64,000 nt of DNA from Lumbricus terrestris (lineage: Eukaryota; Annelida; Clitellata; Crassiclitellata; Lumbricidae), in NCBI GenBank assembly GCA_949752735.1, contig OX457042.1, forward strand, positions 24,744,800-24,808,799, written 5' to 3'. Numbering within the stretch: the stretch's first letter is position 1; each line of letters opens with the position of its first letter. The notes under the pieces were generated by a model. It saw only the letters and a list, made by a program, of their open reading frames with translations. It was not told the origin of the DNA and did not search any database. Below are positions 51,496 to 63,539 of the stretch, piece by piece. The position numbers and the translations under genes were made by a program.

Positions 51496-54400
51496 CTGCG
51501 ACCATCACAAGACAAGAATTACTGCTTTCAAATGTCGGCAGCAATGATGCTTCTAGACTACCTTATCAAATACTAACAACCTAATCCCATTGATCTAATA
51601 ATAAATAATCTAATCTTATCGATCCAGTACCAATGATCTTTCAAATGTCGGCAGCAATGATGCTTCCAGACTACCTTATCAAATACTAACATTAACAACC
51701 TAATCCTACTGATCTAATAATAAAATTTATTTGAAATTTATACACGAAAAATTGGCATGGTCTAGGATTAGATCAGTAGTATTTGATCATAAGCACTGGA
51801 TCGATAAGATTAGATTATTAAATAATCTAATCTTGTCGATCCAGTACTAATGATCAAATACTACTGATCTAATCCTACGCATCTAATAATAAACTATCCA
51901 ATCCTGTCGATCCAATACTAATGATCAAATACTACTGATCTAATCGTGTCTAATCTACATGTAATGATCCAATCTATACTAATCTTGTTTCATAGTCTAA
52001 ACTGTGTATCTAAGGTTGTTTTTTTTAAATTCAATACGCGCAAATTCAAATATGATCTCTAATAGATAAGAAAAACATTCCTTAGAGGCCGTTGATTTTG
52101 ACGACGATGATAGATTATTGTGATGATATCATTCGAATTAGACCATCCGGATTAGTTCGTTATGATTAGATAATTAGGATGGAATCATAAGAGCTAGTTA
52201 ATTGTAGTTAGAATCAATAGATTATTCTTCTTCTTCTTGACGTTCTCTGTCCTCAGGCAGGTTCGTATGTCCAATGACGCCACTCTTCTCTGTTCTGTGC
52301 CTTTCTTTTAAGTTCACTGTATCCATCCTCTGTCAGCATCCAGTCCAGCAACATTGGAAATTGGTCTACCCCGCATCTTTTCCCCCTCCATTCTTCCCTC
52401 AATTACATTATTATAATTAGATTGGATCCAAACATTGAACTAAATAAATTACAGGTCTATGTAGATTGTACAGATTAAATCAGATAAGAGTAGAATGGAT
52501 TAGGTCATTAGAATTAGATAGTTATTATGATTACACCATTAAAATTAGATCATTACGCTTATCTGAGTTGAAGTGCACAATTTTAGATTAGGCCTATACT
52601 AGCTTAGATCAGATAAGATTACATCAGGAAAGTATAAATAACAGAGCAGAATAGGTTAGAGTTAGATAAGATCGAACTATTGATATGAGATTGCACGAGA
52701 TTAGCTTACACGTATGATTATTGTTTACCTATAAATCTATGGGATTTATATAGCGCCTCTTCAAATATAACAATTCAGATGCGCTCCAGATCCAGGCATG
52801 GTCAAAGAAGAAATTCTTGAGCATAATAATTCATAAAAAGATTTAGACAGGGTAAAATAATTTAAATTAGACTAAATCAGAGACTACCTACAGTATAGCA
52901 TGGATTGCACTAAGGAAGAGTTCAGGACACCTTACCATGACGAAGCTGTAGCCAGACCAGAGCTGCGCCCATCCATCTGGACAGCTGGGCGGATCTGTCG
53001 TCTGGCTGTGGACTGTGATGATCGGAGCAGGTGCTTGGCATACGGAGCACCTGCTGATGAACTTCTCCAGCTCTTGGTCACCGACAGGCATCATTGGAAT
53101 AGATGCGTCTGTCGCCAGCCAGTAGCTCGTCGCTGTTCGACTGGCGTACCTGCAGACGTTGCCGATGTTGCAGAACATGAAAGGCATCGGGTTGAACTTG
53201 GTGAGGCAGGAACCAGTCGAGCCTCGATTCACACGAAAGAAAGGTATTAGAGACAATTATGACGATGCCTTTTCAAGCACTCCTTTTTTATATGGGTTAG
53301 TCCTAATAAGGTGAACTCAAGGAGAGGAAGAGTTCAAAGAAGAGAAGAATTCAAAGAAGAAGAATTCAAAGAAGAAGAATTTAAAGAAGAAGAATTCAAA
53401 GAAGAAGAATTCGAAGAAGAAGAATTTAAAGAAGAAGAATTCAAAGAAGAAGAATTCAAAGAAGAAAAAATTCAAAGAAGAATAAGAAGAAAAAGAAGAA
53501 AAAGAAGAATTAAAAGCAGAAGAAGAAGAAGAAGAAGAAGAATTCATAGAAGAAGAATTCAAAGAAGAAGAATTCAAAGAAGAGGAAGAAGAATGCGAAG
53601 AAGAAGATCCTCTCCCTCACCTTTTCATCTTCCAGAGACAGTACACGTACAGTCAGTTTGCTAAAAAAAACTGAGTTGGCAAACTGATATTGGTTTTGAA
53701 TCGACATTTTTACATTTGCTAAAGAATTAACCAAGGAAAGGTTGGAAGTAGACCGACGGGGCATGGAGGAGAAAGACAAAGAGAGTGAGAGAGAGAGAGA
53801 AAGAGAGAGAGAAATACAGGGGGACAAAGACAGACAGAGAGGCAGGAACACGTCACTTCTATGTAGCAACGACAACAGAGGAAATGGCAGGGGAAAGGAA
53901 GGGGCAGGAAGAATGGAGAAGATAGGCAGACACAGGCAGAGGGAGGGGCAATAAACGAGGTAGGAAGAGAAGCAGTGAAGGACAGAACTAGTGGAAGATT
54001 TAGAAAGACAACAGAAGATGCGTGAGAGTTCTCAACAGCTTGTTCGGTGATAGGCGTTCTATAATTAATTTTACAAAATACTTCATTAAACTATCTGTCT
54101 GTCTGCCTGTCTGGCTGGCTGTCCCTGTCTACGTACGTCTAAGAAAGCATAATACAATACAATACAATAAAAATAGAAGGTGAAGATACCGAGGTCCTGG
54201 ACGTAGGCTCTTCCATCATCCTCCGTGTGGAGTAGACTGTATCCTTCCCAGAGCTGTTTGTAGTCAGCTGGACAGCCTGGAACTTTGTCTGTCTGGCTAT
54301 GTTTCGTGTATATGAATATGGTCGGTCCAGGGTGACCTAAGCGTGCAAAGAGACATAATATGCTCAAAGACAATGCAGGATTAAATTCTGAAATGCAAAC

Positions 54401-57400
54401 TGGGAAGGATTAGATCAACAAGTGTAATGTTGTAAGGTGAGGATTTCGACGGAACATAATTTAGTGTCAGTTAAGGCAGTCCTAGGCCTATAATTGGGGT
54501 CACGCGAAGTCGCATCAGGTAAGGTAAAGTTAGATGAGACAGGTTGTGGTAAGGGCATGCATACTTGCATAGTACAGTAGAGCAGGAAAGTTGAGGCAAG
54601 CTGCAGGTTTTATTAATTTATTAAATCAATCAATCAATCAATTAATCAATCAATCAATCATTCATTCATTCATTTATTCACCTATTCACCCATTCATCGA
54701 TCCACCCTCCAATCCATTGTCCATTGATCAAAACCACACCCTTCCGTATACATAAGCTTATCCATTCATCCATTCATTCATCCATCTGTCTGTCCATCTA
54801 TCCATCAACCAATTCGTCCAACAATCCGTTCATGCGTCCATATGTCGATCCATCATCTATCTATCCATTCATCCATTCACCCATTCATCCATTCATCCAC
54901 CCATCAATCAATCAATCCATTCATCCATTCATCCGCGCACCAATCCATGCACCCGTCGATCCATCTATCCATCCATTAATCAACCCATCTCAAGATATCC
55001 CACCTGCCTGTCCCTTAGGTCCTTCTTTCCCTTCGCCACCCGGCTCTCCAGTGTCCCCCTTTACTCCTATGGGGCCAGGAACCCCTGTATCTCCTTGCCC
55101 GCCCTTCTCACCCACACCAGGGACACCATTCTGTCCCGGATTTCCAGGTGGACCGGGATCACCTGAAACAAAAATCCAAATTACTTGTAATGCAACACTA
55201 TCACACTACGAGAGAGTTATAAATAGTAATAACACAATGATCGAATTTGTTTGCTGCGGCCAGTTTCTATATTGTAACAAACTCAAGCACGTCAATCATT
55301 CTGAACAGTTACCTTAGCAACAATGCCATAATTATTCACATGCCCATGCAGTGAAGCTAGGCCGATGTATTGTAGAGGCGCTATATAGATGTTGTGAATA
55401 AATGAAATTATTGCCAGCCATTGAAACTTACGATACCTTGCCTAGTATTTGCCTCATAGCTTTAAAGGGATTACAAAAGGATTAATTAATTATATATTAT
55501 ATAAAGGATCAATTATAATTATATTAATCATTAGTAAGCCGCCTTCGTTATCTTAAAAAAAAAATCGGATCAGGAGCTGCTAACTTTGGATGGATGGAAC
55601 TTCGTCTGCATACGTCTCTGCGTGTGTGCATGTGTGCGTGTGCGTGCGTGCGTGTACGTGTGTACGTGTGTGCGTGTGTGCCTGGAGCCCTGTGACTTTC
55701 TGATTGCACGAGATAACTACGTTTTACATAAGTTAATATATAGGTCCAGTGTGCATTGTTCCAACAAAATCGTCATCGCATTCAGCAATCATAGATGAAA
55801 CTTTTGTCAGGTACTTGCTAACCACAACTTACCCTTGTCTCCTCTGTCTCCTGGCGTTACTTCTCCGGGGACTCCAGGTGGTCCTAAATCTCCCTTCCCT
55901 CCAGTCTCTCCCTTTCCCCCAGGCTCTCCCTGATCTCCTTGAGTACCTGTTGGGCCCTCCTCCCCTTTCAACCCTTCATCACCCTTTTCTCCTGGAAGCC
56001 CAGGGTCGCCTCTTCCTGTTTCGCCCTTGGGTCCCACTAACCCTTGTGGTCCTATACCAGGGGGACCTTGCTCGCCCTTATCTCCAGCTCCTCTATCGCC
56101 TTTCAGACCTGGGGAGCCAAGATCTCCTTTTGGACCAGGAAGACCGAACGGACCAGGATCACCTGAAATCAAATTATATACAAACATTCGGTTATGTTAA
56201 CAGTACAGAACAATAGTCTGTATAATTATTTATGAAATTAAGTAAAACGAATTTCATAACTAGTTATATATACATGTAACATATATTTATGAAGTTAAGT
56301 AAAACGAATTTTACAACTAGCTATATATATATATTTATGAAGTGAAGTAAAACGAATTTCATAACTAGTTATATATACATGTATATATATTTATGAAGTT
56401 AAGTAAAACGAATTTCACAACTAGTTATATATATATATATGAAGTTAAGTAAAACGAATTTTACAACTAGATATATATATATTTATGAAGTTAAGTAAAA
56501 CTAATTTTACAACTATATATATATATTTATGAAGTTAAATAAAACGAATTTTACAACTAGTTGCACAGTTATAAATACAGCTGCTATATCTACCATAGGA
56601 TTAATCATCATAACAACAACCGCAACACAACTCATAGAAGTATTCTAAAATATATCGCGAAGTAATCGTAATCGTAATTCTGTGATTTTGTTATATAGCA
56701 CAAAGCGTGGTAATTGTAAAGAGTAATTTTTCTGATAGATAATCGAAATAGACAACTACTGAATACATTACATACTGTCAGATTACATGCAGGTGCATGT
56801 AGTCATTGATGATGGAATACCTGGAATGCTTTCTCCCTTGTCACCTTTGTCTCCAATGGGTCCTGGACTGCCTTCACCGTTCAGCCCAGGTTTTCCACCC
56901 TCTCCCTTTAGCCCTGGATTCCCGGTTTCGCCAGGAAGACCCTGCTCTCCTTTGCCACCTTGCACTCCGGGATCACCGGGATTGCCCTTGGCTCCGACCC
57001 CTAGTGAGCCCTTCTCACCCTTCAGTCCATCGCGAACGTCGCCCGGTTGCCCGCTTTCACCTAAACAAAACATTCGTGACAACATCGTCTTAAGGTTTTC
57101 TAAGGTGCATAAAGTCGAAGCTTTGAATGAAAATATATTTAGAAGCTTTTAAGATTTCTTTGAAGACCAAGAACGTTGCTAAGGGGTGTTTTGAGTGCTT
57201 GAACACCACCGAAATGAAATAATGCTATCATGAAATAATGCATTTACTAACATGATGTAAGTACTAAGGGGATTTCATTTTGAAGCTTTTATTTCTTTGT
57301 GACAGTTTGCAATAAACTAAATCCTCCTCCAAACCCTGAAGTCAGCTGGTTCGGTTGCTTGTCGGCTTGTTCAAAGTCGAGTAAACATCCCCCCAAATAA

Positions 57401-60400
57401 AATCCTGTCTACGGTCATATTGAAGACGTAAACACAACCGGGGCAGTGCAGAAGACTGAAGTCAATGCGAAAAAAGTGCAGTATAATAGGACTGTAGCCA
57501 TTACATAAACTGGGACAGTGCACAGAACTGAGGTAGGTGCCACGGTTGGACACACTGGACGTTGTAGCGTCTGCTTTAACCAGACATTTTCAACCACACT
57601 AATTAGTTTAACATGACCGACAGGCAGACAGATATAAGCTAGACAGATAGAAAGGTGGACAGAGATACGATTAGGGACAAGAAAGTTATAACCAAACAGA
57701 CAGATATATGTATATTCAGGCAGATATTTACATACCTTTGTCTCCCTTAGATCCTGGGGATCCTGGGTCGCCACTTGGTCCGGGTCGACCTATGTCGCCA
57801 GGTTTTCCCTCATCACCTGATTTGCCAGGAGCACCATCATTTCCAGGTTTGCCGTCAGTACCGATTTTCCCTCGACCTCCCGTTTTTCCAGTAGGTCCTG
57901 GCGCCCCAGCTGCTCCCTTGGTTCCTCCTGGTCCTTCCTTCCCTGGAATGCCTGAGTCGCCTTTCGGACCTAAAAGATATTTGCTCTCATATATTAAGAT
58001 ATTTTCATTTGAGAATCATACATTTGTTTAAAGTTAAATAGAAGCAATATGTTGAAATATATGGTAAAGTAAAGTCCATCTTTATTATAGAATGTAATTT
58101 GTACGAACATTAAAGATGATCCAGAGGTTAATGCCTCGGAGCAACATTTCATCAGGATACGCTAACTTCAAATGACATGTCTTAAGTGAGGACCATGGGA
58201 CAATGTTCCAGCTCGTCCGGCAACATGAATAGCGCTCTTCCCGAAGCAGACTTTGATTTTTGTGCCTTCAGAACGCCCCGTTCTTCATATCGCAAAAAGA
58301 ATTTCGACCAATGTGATGGAATACTGATGCGGTATACTCTGAGGTATTACGGTGCCACACAATGAAGTGATTTGTACACCAGCAGGGCAAATTGATGGTC
58401 CATATAGTCGATACGGAACAGGACATTATACCCCCTGCCATTACCCCATGTCATTACTCACCTTATGATTTTACCCCTCCCCGCCATTACCCACCGTCTT
58501 TATACGTGTTAGATTTTATGTTTTGTTCATGAATGGTAATCCATACAACGCTTCATTCCCAACTTTTTCTCCATATCTTATCCATTTCACGCGGTCAGTT
58601 TAAAAGGCACGCGGCTGAAAACAATTTGAAAACGTACCTGGCATTGGTATCATTTTTCCTTCTTCTCCTTTGGATCCTTCTGGACCAGGCTGGCCGTCTT
58701 TTCCAGGTAGACCTTGCAGTCCAGTCTCTCCTTTCTCACCCGGAGGCCCTGGCGGCGAATCTCCATCATTTCCAGGTTCTCCCTTGAGTCCAGGATTTCC
58801 CAGTGGCCCTGGACGACCACTATCTCCCTTTTCACCCTTGCCAAGTTCGCCCTTCTCTCCGTGTTTTCCTGGTGACCCTCGGGGACCAGGAGGACCAGCG
58901 TCGCCTAACATCCCTTTCTCACCCGCTCCGCCTCGGGGGCCTATAGCTCCTGGAGGACCAGGGAGTCCAGGATCTCCTGCACCTCTATCGCCCTTTGACC
59001 CTCTGGGTCCCGGAGAACCAAGTCCCTCGTCTCCCTTTGGTCCTGGATCCCCGGGTAGTCCTCTTCCTGGAGGACCCGGTAGCCCTACCCCTTCCATCCC
59101 TGGGGGTCCGATTTCTCCGGGGTTGCCTTTCGGACCCATCAAGCCTAGAAGACCGGGCTGTCCTTTCGCGCCCGGTAATCCCCTGTCTCCAAACCCAGGC
59201 TCGCCTTTCACTCCTCGAAGTCCTGCCAAACCTGGAAATGACAAAACGCTCTCTATAGGAGCTATATGATATTTCAACTCACACGCAAGCATACAAAGGC
59301 ACATAATTGAAGAAGCGTAAGTGTATAAATACAGATCCAACCGTACAACTACAAACACCCATGCAAATGCACATCCAAATTAACACACACGCACACACTA
59401 ACACACACACGCACACGACCACACACACACACACACACACAGGATGAGGTTTATACACAACGAGCAGAATGAATTTCCATTAACACGTATCCATGTAGAG
59501 CCCTTGAGATTTTCCTTATAAAATGTGCCTTAGAAATGTTGAGATGAGGACATTGCTACCTCATAAGTTGACACAGATAAAATTAATTATGAGCTAGTGG
59601 AAATGGTTCGGTTCACTCAGTTTTGCAGCAATGCAATTTGATTCGCTTCCGCTTCAACTCGAGTTCATCGTCCCTTTTTATGCATCTTATATACCATCGT
59701 CGTGAAACATGCAGTCTTCCATTGCATTCACGTGCTGTGGTAGTCGATCCTTGCAGGAAATTGTCTCTCAAACTGTCTTTAATTAAACGCAATAGTTCTT
59801 TAGATCCGACAGAAGTCACGAGTGCTGAGCTTACGAGAGTCTAAAATGCGCTTAATAAATTAATTTTCTCGATACATACTCACATTTATTTTGCTGAACA
59901 TACTCAACAGGATTGAATTCATGGCAAGACAGATCTATATGTTAAGTATTCATCATTCATCAAACTGACTTAAGTAGATCGTTTCTTCACAAAGCAAAAA
60001 TTATAAATCGAATCTATCATGTATACACACGCATTATTGGTATCGTTGCAAAAAAGGTTTTTGCATTATTACTTCTATTGTTACTATTACACATTTGTTA
60101 AGCGCCTCTACACTGGTGACCAACGATCGCATAGGGCGCTGTTCAATGACCTAAGACCTCTGTAGAGCAGTAGAATTACTTTCCAAGTTACAAGGAGAGT
60201 GCGCGAACTCTAATCGGCAACCCTATCAAATACAATTCAAGCATTCATTAGAGTTCAAAAGCGACTCTTAAATTTATTTCTAGCGTCTGCTACAGCGCCT
60301 CTTCAAGCTCGTTCTGCTCACAGGTGCTCAAGACTACAGCGTGGACACTGAATCGGAGTTTCACGCCGAAGCGCACCAGCAATTGTGAGTGAAGGACTTG

Positions 60401-63400
60401 CTCAATTTTTCTTCGCGCCGGCTTGAGGTGGATTCGAAGCTGGAACCCTCCGGCTCCAAGGCACCGAACTCACCACCGCGCCCCACAATTTAAAGGGCAT
60501 TGCTCAGGGGCACTCCCGACCCACCCCAGTAAACTACAGCTTTGAGTTGAGTAAAGATGCTTCACTAAGAGTCTCAGGATGCAGGCGCAAAGACAGAGAC
60601 ACACACACAAACACACGCACAAACACACACATGCACGCAGGCGCACATTCACTTACTATAAGTTCTGATATTACTATAATTACTTGACCTGGATCGCCTT
60701 TGGTCCCCGGAGGCCCATGGCGGCCAGGTGGTCCGGGATCGCCCCTCAACCCTTCAGGCGATTCTCCCTTCGGACCCGTCTCGCCGGGTAGTCCAGGTTT
60801 ACCCTCTTCACCCTAAAGATCATTTGAAGAAGAATATTTAGTGAGTTCGTAAATATGTACTGCAGGCAAAATAATATTTCACCGTTTCTTTTCTAAACCT
60901 GTGGCTCCACTCAATCAGCGCCTTTATCGCTTCCTCTGCCTCTTCAAACTGTTTCTGACTCCCAATCAGTGAATTTAACTCAACCTATCACAACATCTAC
61001 GACGACGCATTGAAAATAATCCTTTTATTAAAAAAACCCTCTTTTTTGCTGACTATATACATAATAACTCGATTCAAGTATAATAGCTTTACACGCTATA
61101 TCATAGGCGTCGTCAAACAGCACGCATTGTTTAGATGCTACTAAATATTCATGAGTGTCAGCCTGGATGTTGAAGACCTTTGAATTGCTTACCTTTGCAC
61201 CATCTCAAAACCTTTGAATTGCTTACCTTTGCACCATCTCAAAATCTTTGAATTACTTACCTTTGCACCATCTCAAAACCTTTGAATTGCTTAGCTTTGC
61301 ACCATCTCAAAACCTTTGAATTGCTTACCTTTGCACCATCTCTTCCATCTCTTCCATATCCACCTAAAACAGGGAAAAGTTTCCCTCATCATGTGGTAGG
61401 ACAAAGTAAAGAATAAGCATATTTCAGTTGAAAAAGTTGGGTTAGTTTAGGACGAGATTTGCTATTGTCGTGTGAGGTGGTGTTAAGTGGACTTCCGGTC
61501 TGTCGGGTGGGGTCCTAAATAGAGTCCTGCGCACCACTGCCCGCCTCATAGGCCGCATTTACTAGTTTGGCCGAGTCTCAGATTACATGCGGGATGTACT
61601 CCGCTGGCTCCCTTGCCCACAGCGCATGGCTTACAGAATTTCTGTCTTGGTCCGGCGCTGCTTTGAGGGTTTATCTCCTTTAAACTTGTAGGAGCTCTGC
61701 TGCTCCACCACGCACGTCCAACGCCGCTGCTCTCCTCAGCTGTACAAGTGGAACCTATTGTTCCGCGCTCACTGACTGCAATCAGGCAGTGCCGTGCATT
61801 CTCCGTGCCTGGCCCTGCGACCTGGAATGAGCTACCTGTTATCCTTTGTCAAATACCTATTGGTCTTTCTGCTTCATTTCTTTCTCTTCTTAAGACTGTT
61901 TTATTCGACCGGGGTGTGAGGGTTGGACTGGGAGCGCTCCTGAGTAGCTAACCTTGAAGGAGTGCTTTATCAAATTCTCAGTAAATAAATAAATAAATAA
62001 ACAAATAAGTGAGTCAAAGATAGGCATGATCAGGTAGGCTAACTGTGTGTAAGGTTAGGTAAATGGTTTATATAGCTACAGTAGGCCTACGTCTGTCAAC
62101 AATTGTGTTACCTTTTATTCTCGTCGCTTACCTTTGCCGAATTTTACATTATAAATTTTGTGCTAGCATCAGCTAAAATGCTCTAATCGCGAAAACTCTT
62201 TCGTACCGGGGGTGCCCTTTTCTCCAGTCTGTCCCTGAAAATAAACCAGAACCAGAAAGCAATTTAAACGTTTCAACAAACGTTCTGCTTCTTGTTCAGT
62301 TAAATTAATTTTTGATTATGAAAATTAAGGCAGAATGAAAAAATATTGGGGCCAGTTCAAAAACATTCATATATGAATGATTCATGAACTGAATGATAGG
62401 AACGATAAAATAAATGCAACTGCACTATCGTACTATTCACATTCATTCAGTCATTCACAGGAATGCATTGTAGGCCCTACGCTTCAATACTGTCTACATG
62501 TACACTTAAAGGAACTAATTCATAGCGATTCACTAATAATTACTAAGTAATAATTCACTAAGTAATTCATTGCAGTGCCGCGTATTCAACTCTAATTCGC
62601 CGCAATTTGATGCAACAATGTTCAACCGTAATCAAAATAATTATGTTGTAATTCGTAGAAATCCACTGTTATTCCGCGAATAGTTGTAATGCAGTGTAGG
62701 CATTACCTATTGCGAAAATTATGTTACCAGTAAACTACCTTCAGATCCATATTCCAAGTGACGTTGTGAATTATTTGCTCCCAAATTCTGTATTCTGATG
62801 TATTCACTCTGGGAATCGAGAGACCAGGTGGCCCTGTTTCTCCCTAAAACATTCAAATGAATCGTCAATGCATATCAGATATATTAAGACACATGTCTGC
62901 ACACATGCAGACAATGTCTGACAGGAGTACACACTAATTAGGATGGGCAGTGGAATATGATGACTTTTGTAGCGCCGTTATGAAATACATAGGCAATGAT
63001 GTAGAGTCATAACTGTTAAGGCGAACTGTGCATGTCTGAGGAGGGTATCACTAGATTGCTTGACAGCATAAGTGTCTGACAAAGCAACCGAATCAGTGTC
63101 GCAGGTCGTCAGACATCATCGTTGAATTTTCTCAGCTACATGTACATGAGAAGGCCACAGTCATGCCCGGCTATAGGCTTAATAGGCCACAGTGACTACA
63201 TTTGTTACCAGACAATCCTGACCACATCATTGCCTGCGGTATCCAGAAAATACTGTGAAGAGTTAATCTTCAGATAAGCAAGCACAGACAAAGCTGATAA
63301 CAAAATTCCTTGATTCGTAAATAGATTCGAATAGAGTAAATAGAATTGCTTTGGTCAGCTGAGGTCTATTTTTTGGTAAAGTTGGTTAGTATTCAATTGA

Positions 63401-63539
63401 GTCGACTATCGATCCATAAAGAAAACCTTGAGAGTGAAGTCAGAGTAAATAACATCAGATAAGATTATTGTAATTACTGGTTACTCACCATTTCACCCTT
63501 TGGTCCATACGTTCCAACTCCTGGAGGACCAGCAACTCC
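51238..63539 (-). CDS. COL4A2: Type IV collagen alpha chain (alpha2-like), 3' part with NC1
   Basis: Minus-strand exons in order: 63489-63539, 62739-62843, 62207-62234, 61329-61363, 60689-60812, 58638-59231, 57736-57969, 56821-57060, 55833-56162, 55004-55162, 54190-54336, 52936-53222, 51238-51495. Phases join at every junction and total 2592 nt: 863 residues plus TAG. The first ten and the start of the eleventh code Gly-X-Y with many short breaks (for example [23 protein letters not shown]), as in type IV. The last three code a full NC1 domain. [20 protein letters not shown] and TADTLKAG are closer to vertebrate alpha2 than alpha1; orthology is inferred. Type IV chains trimerise through NC1 and form basement-membrane networks. 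The N-terminal 7S region and rest of the helix lie right of the window. Confidence 0.95.
51511..52010. repeat. Local duplications in the last collagen IV intron
   Basis: About 60 bp with 'caaatgtcggcagcaatgat' is present at 51529 and 51642. 'gatctaatcctactgatcta'-like units recur to about 51960, giving a TGATCTAAT-rich tract. Part of an old non-LTR or gene-like scrap may lie at 52260-52400. Confidence 0.6.
52936..53222 (-). CDS. Collagen IV NC1 middle exon
   Basis: Runs from [20 protein letters not shown] to [16 protein letters not shown] with donor ATG|GTAAGG. It contains the remaining five Cys of the first C4 repeat and the first of the second. IPMMPV carries the Met pair near the site that forms the sulfilimine bond in other collagen IV chains. 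Confidence 0.95.
53311..53600 (+). repeat. Purine-rich (GAAGAATTCAAAGAA)n array in NC1 intron
   Basis: About 15-bp units of GAAGAAGAATTCAAA with polypurine on the plus strand, hence polypyrimidine in the collagen IV transcript. A (GA)n-rich tract lies at 53786-53815. The open frames (EEEFK repeats) are period artefacts. Confidence 0.9.
54190..54336 (-). CDS. Collagen IV NC1 first exon
   Basis: [20 protein letters not shown] then [20 protein letters not shown] and GRAYVQDLG. The helix ends after a single G-H-P-G-P triplet; xxTKHSQT and GYSLL...QDLG mark the NC1 start. First conserved Cys present. Confidence 0.95.
54605..54990 (+). repeat. (AATC)/(ATTC)/(ATCC) tetranucleotide tract
   Basis: Degenerate tetranucleotide array, about 385 bp, ending 14 bp from the collagen exon at 55004. 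The plus frame across it is not a gene. Confidence 0.9.
56228..56563. repeat. Minisatellite, seven ~48-bp units
   Basis: Units 'tatttatgaagttaagtaaa' then 'acgaattttacaactagt' alternate with short (AT)n. They lie between collagen IV exons at 55833-56162 and 56821-57060. Confidence 0.9.
58060..58440 (-). mobile_element. Non-LTR retrotransposon 3' end
   Basis: The minus strand reads [36 protein letters not shown] and [19 protein letters not shown] before a stop; order and motifs fit a reverse transcriptase C-terminus with stops. Confidence 0.6.
58638..59231 (-). CDS. Collagen IV 594-bp exon
   Basis: [18 protein letters not shown] ... [11 protein letters not shown], 198 residues almost all Gly-X-Y, with breaks such as GFGDRG, GVGLPG, GRGLPG, GAGDPG, GKGEKG and GDSPPG. 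Acceptor TTTCCAG, donor G|GTACGT, phase 1 at both ends. Confidence 0.95.
60290..60485 (-). mobile_element. tRNA-derived SINE, copy 8 (family A)
   Basis: 'tacagcgcctcttcaagctc' to 'caccaccgcgccccac'; reverse orientation, in a collagen IV intron. Confidence 0.85.
61179..61340 (-). repeat. 34-bp tandem repeat copying a collagen IV splice donor
   Basis: Five units start at 61179, 61213, 61247, 61281 and 61315. The last overlaps the 3' end of the exon 61329-61363. On the minus strand each unit holds GATGGTGCAAAG|GTAAGC or a variant; the unit at 61281 has lost the GT (CTAAGC). Confidence 0.92.
61515..62010 (+). mobile_element. Non-LTR retrotransposon 3' end
   Basis: [28 protein letters not shown] and [42 protein letters not shown], then the family ending 'cttgaaggagtgctttatca' and (AAAT)n. 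Antisense to collagen IV. Confidence 0.82.
62739..62843 (-). CDS. Collagen IV exon with a long non-collagenous break
   Basis: [19 protein letters not shown] then [16 protein letters not shown], followed in the next exon by GQTGEKG. After GPPG about 28 residues carry no Gly, with two possible N-glycosylation sites (NTS, NVT). Acceptor TTTTAG and donor AAG|GTAGTT; 105 bp, phase 0 at both ends. Confidence 0.75.
63489..63539 (-). CDS. Collagen IV, most 5' exon in the window
   Basis: [17 protein letters not shown]; acceptor GATTTAG and donor ATG|GTGAGT, phase 0. No further exon was found in 63540-64000, where only a 'ccatattgac' repeat (63825-63882) is notable. Confidence 0.8.

Noticed and set aside
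53311..53664. 117-codon EEEFK-repeat frame
   Set aside because: Period artefact of a purine-rich satellite inside a collagen IV intron, antisense to the gene.
54724..55317. Plus-strand 197-codon frame (IHPS repeats then Pro-rich)
   Set aside because: Tetranucleotide repeat running into the antisense of a collagen IV exon.
58670..59269. Plus-strand 199-codon Pro/Gly-rich frame
   Set aside because: Complement of the large collagen IV exon; Gly-X-Y codons read backwards stay open and look Pro-rich.
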